64,000 nt of DNA, taken from contig OX155961.1 of assembly GCA_944548615.1 (NCBI GenBank), forward strand, positions 28,492,414 to 28,556,413. The letters are read 5' to 3'. A program made the translations under genes and the position numbers. Each line of letters begins with the position of its first letter. The stretch's first letter is position 1. Positions 61,767 to 64,000 of this stretch are shown piece after piece. This DNA is from Micropterix aruncella. Taxonomy: Eukaryota; Arthropoda; Insecta; Lepidoptera; Micropterigidae. The notes below the pieces were generated by a model, which saw nothing but the letters and a program-made list of their open reading frames with translations, was not told the origin of the DNA and did not search any database.

Positions 61767-62247
61767 TTGATCTTTCTAAATATTCATTTTTATTTATTTA
61801 TAAGTAATGCAAATATAAATGGATGGTTGGAACAATTCAACTTTCCTCGCATGATCCGGGAAGCCATTGAAATAAGAAGAACCCCGAACTTCAATAGAGA
61901 CGACGGTTACAAACTCTCATCTACGTGGAACCCTCTTCTTAAAATGTTCCCACCGCCGAACGCTGAACGCAAAGACATAAAACAGGATACAGTGAGTGTT
62001 GTGTACAAGACGGATTTTCAAAATTTCCGCGCTCCGAGCCCGGCCCCCCACCACCGTTATAACCTACGCAGTGGCGGCAGCGGTATGCGGCCTACCCGCA
62101 AAACAACAGATTGACAGCTCTTCAGTCTACCCTAGACAACGGCGGCTGCAACGTCACCGAAACGTCGGGTGCTACAAATTTCACGTGGTAAATTCGTTTT
62201 TTATCCTATTTATAATGTCAAACAACCGCGATAGTCTTCGATTTTAT
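61767..62247 (+). pseudogene. Penelope-like element: GIY-YIG C-terminus and 3' tail
   Basis: From about 61818 the frame reads NGWLEQFNFPRMIREAIEIR, RTPNFNRDDGYKLSSTWNPL. The REAIEI Glu and the NFNRDDGYKLS..W segment are, as I recall, the end of the GIY-YIG endonuclease domain of Penelope-like retroelements; the frame stops at 62114. The 3' part (AAGACGGATTTTCAAAATTT, CCGCGCTCCGAGCCCGGCC, GTCACCGAAACGTCGGGTGC, ATGTCAAACAACCGCGATAG) ends GTCTTCGA and is the same as in the fold-back at 36549-36945. The reverse transcriptase and most of the endonuclease are missing. Confidence 0.8.
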
Positions 62248-62770
62248 AATATATAATATGACATATAATATTTCAAAACATTTAAAAGTCAGGTTAGATT
62301 ACCTACAATGTCCAATATTTTCAAAATAATTAGAATATTACATCCTCGAAATTGATTGAATAATATTTTAGGCTTCTGGTTTACATGAAGTTGAACACAG
62401 TGCGGCGCAGCCAGGAGCGCACTTACTTTTACAACGGTGCGGGCGTTTTCAGATTTAAATGCCTCGCTTTCAGTAGTTCGGTAGTCGTGTCTCTCACTTG
62501 TATCTCGCTGGAATTTGCTACATATAAGAGAGTGTTAATTATGCGCGTATATTCGCGTTCTTTGTAATATTGCCTGTGAGAGAGAGGTCCTCACCTTTAG
62601 AGAGATCCCATTTCAATACACTGTTACTTTACCGGCCCGCCTACCGACAAATAGAATAGTATTGTTAACGCGCAACATTATTTTTCGACGTGAATACGGA
62701 TATATATTATATACATTTTAACCCCCTCCCCACAATAAGCTATTTTTTTGAAGGTTGAGACCTATGAAAT
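62248..62770. other. no recognisable gene
   Basis: 62385-62600 is less AT-rich, with a 60-codon frame of no known family. Confidence 0.4.
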
Positions 62771-63340
62771 CTTAAGGCGACATGAGACCTGGCGCATACT
62801 AAACGTTTTATCGCAGCGCTAGTACAGAATAACTGCATTTGCGCAGTGGTATAAGGCCCCAATTGGGCGATATCGGCCACAACACGATTCAGCGTGACGG
62901 CCACGTTTTAATTTTATTTAAATATTATTTGTTTTATTTTATTATGTTTTATTATGTTAATATGTTTTATTTTAATTATAGGTACAGTGGTTTGGCAGTA
63001 ATTAATGTTTTGGTGAGACAGTGTCATAATTCAATTTTTTTACTAATTTTTACTAAAATTTTTTGGGACATCAACTTGCCAATCGGCTGAGGGGCCGAGC
63101 CCGAAGGGTTAATGGTAAAGGATATTTAGCTTAACGCTCAGAGCGCTTTTAAGTTTTAAACAATTGTAATTAATTTAGGGCCTAAATAAAAAATGTGGCT
63201 AAGCGTGACGCTAGAGAATTAACCAGTGAATATAATGAAATTAAAATAAGACACACTCACCGCCTACATTGTAGGAGTAACCGCGCCTGAAAGTTTTCTA
63301 ACTGAGTTTAAAGCCTTAATGTCCAAAGCAATGGGCAACT
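62771..63340 (+). repeat. dispersed repeat family D, copy with an insertion
   Basis: Matches 16611-17050 on both sides of a 247-bp insertion at 62857-63103. Confidence 0.7.
62857..63103. mobile_element. 247-bp insertion with AAGG target duplication
   Basis: Compared with the uninterrupted copy near 16830 (ATAAGGGTGTTAATGG), this copy has extra DNA bounded by AAGG at 62853-62856 and 63104-63107. It starts CCCCAATTGGGCGATATCGG and ends GGGGCCGAGCCCG; terminal symmetry is weak. No coding content recognised. Confidence 0.55.
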
Positions 63341-63489
63341 ATTTTGAGTCTATTTAAAAATTAATGCTTATATTTTTTTTAAAAATCATAAAACTAACAT
63401 TCTTGGTCGTTCCCAGGTATCATGTCAACATAACCCTTGGAGTAAATAGGTATTTTCATGGATGCATCTGTGTCTTTTGCAGGATTTTC
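63341..63489. other. no feature seen
   Basis: Short AT-rich spacer between repeat copies. Confidence 0.45.
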
Positions 63490-63640
63490 GGCGACATCGA
63501 CCTTAAAGTACTATAACTACGAAACTACTACACCAATCATAAAAAGAACAACTGCACAATGATTGCATTGAAATTTCGAATATAGAATATTGAAATATCA
63601 TTTTGTAAAACAATTAGATAATTATGAATAAATATGAGAA
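63490..63640 (+). repeat. dispersed repeat family F
   Basis: Matches 29830-29990 (AGTACTATAACTACGAAACT, TGATTGCATTGAAATTTCG, ATATAGAATATTGAAAT, AACAATTAGATAATTAT). Confidence 0.65.
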
Positions 63641-63664
63641 CGTCAAAGAAGTGAAAAAAATGCG

Positions 63665-63780
63665 GAACCAGATCTGGTCGTATCATACTCAACGGATAAT
63701 TGTTTCAGAACCAGATTTGGTCGTATCATACTCAACGGATAATTGTTTCAGAACCAGATTTGGTCGTATCATACTCAAGG
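63665..63780 (+). repeat. 43-bp tandem repeat, three copies
   Basis: ACCAGAT(C/T)TGGTCGTATC starts at 63667, 63710 and 63753, an exact 43-bp period with almost no divergence. Confidence 0.92.
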
Positions 63781-64000
63781 GGTTAATTAAGAATATAACT
63801 AACCTAAGTTAGTATCAATTTACTTCTTTACTATACTCTATCATTATTATTTACTTGATTCATTTATTCTTAGGTTTGATTTAGTTTCTGTCATGTATTA
63901 GTATTTCAAATTGACTTACTTTAGTTCATAACATTCTGGAGACTATCCATACAGGAATATTTATGTATGGACTAGAATTATGAATTTGCGAGAATAATTA
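63781..64000. other. no feature seen
   Basis: AT-rich sequence to the window edge. Confidence 0.45.

Overview
This is a window of gene-poor insect nuclear DNA. I judge it most likely lepidopteran from its AT-rich background, many short 5'-truncated LINEs with A-rich or short-tandem tails, a tRNA-derived SINE, Penelope-like and piggyBac relics, and dispersed families that look familiar from moth and butterfly genomes. That last point is recalled, not searched. I found no complete host gene. Almost everything recognisable is a transposable element, an element fragment, or simple or tandem repeat, often nested, as in heterochromatin or a W-type region.

Centrepiece (7116-11811): an almost intact 4.7-kb DNA transposon with 34-bp terminal inverted repeats (2 mismatches). 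It sits inside a (TA)n microsatellite, with TA arrays abutting both ends. On the minus strand it encodes a ~860-residue protein in two adjacent frames, separated by one extra base in a T7 run. The protein has no classical transposase signature. It carries three spaced acidic motifs (YDLQ, YSDNCCGQQKN, GHTQNEGD), recalled from uncharacterised insect proteins labelled DUF7869, and I propose these as a candidate DDE-type catalytic core. The N-terminal region is a 31-residue repeat plus a serine tract. A six-copy 135-bp satellite lies between the gene and the right terminus.

Layout. 1-5564: a TIR element (207-911), dispersed families C and I, and GC-rich family A (2760-4990). 5565-7115: rearranged inverted copies of a family separated by TA arrays. 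7116-11955: the transposon and its right TA array. 12-24 kb: LINE 3' ends, tandem repeats, fold-back elements. 24-27 kb: a LINE inserted in a MITE, and a family C copy with a G-rich strand. 28-32.5 kb: a small TIR element, family G/F, and the largest family A array. 33.7-34.9 kb: a LINE C-terminus and a CpG-rich segment that might be a promoter/first exon. 35.3-37.2 kb: family I carrying two TA arrays around a perfect 34-bp-arm palindrome, and a Penelope-like fold-back (perfect 162-bp arms, 12-bp target duplication). 37-45 kb: LINE reverse-transcriptase remnants, a SINE and an internally deleted piggyBac relic. 46-64 kb: more family A, MITEs, LINE remnants, a Penelope-like GIY-YIG C-terminus (61767-62247) and tandem repeats.

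Family letters (A, C, D, E, F, G, H, I, K) are my own labels for sequences recurring within this window. They do not imply known classification. Percent identities were not computed, and boundaries are by eye (usually within 10-30 bases).
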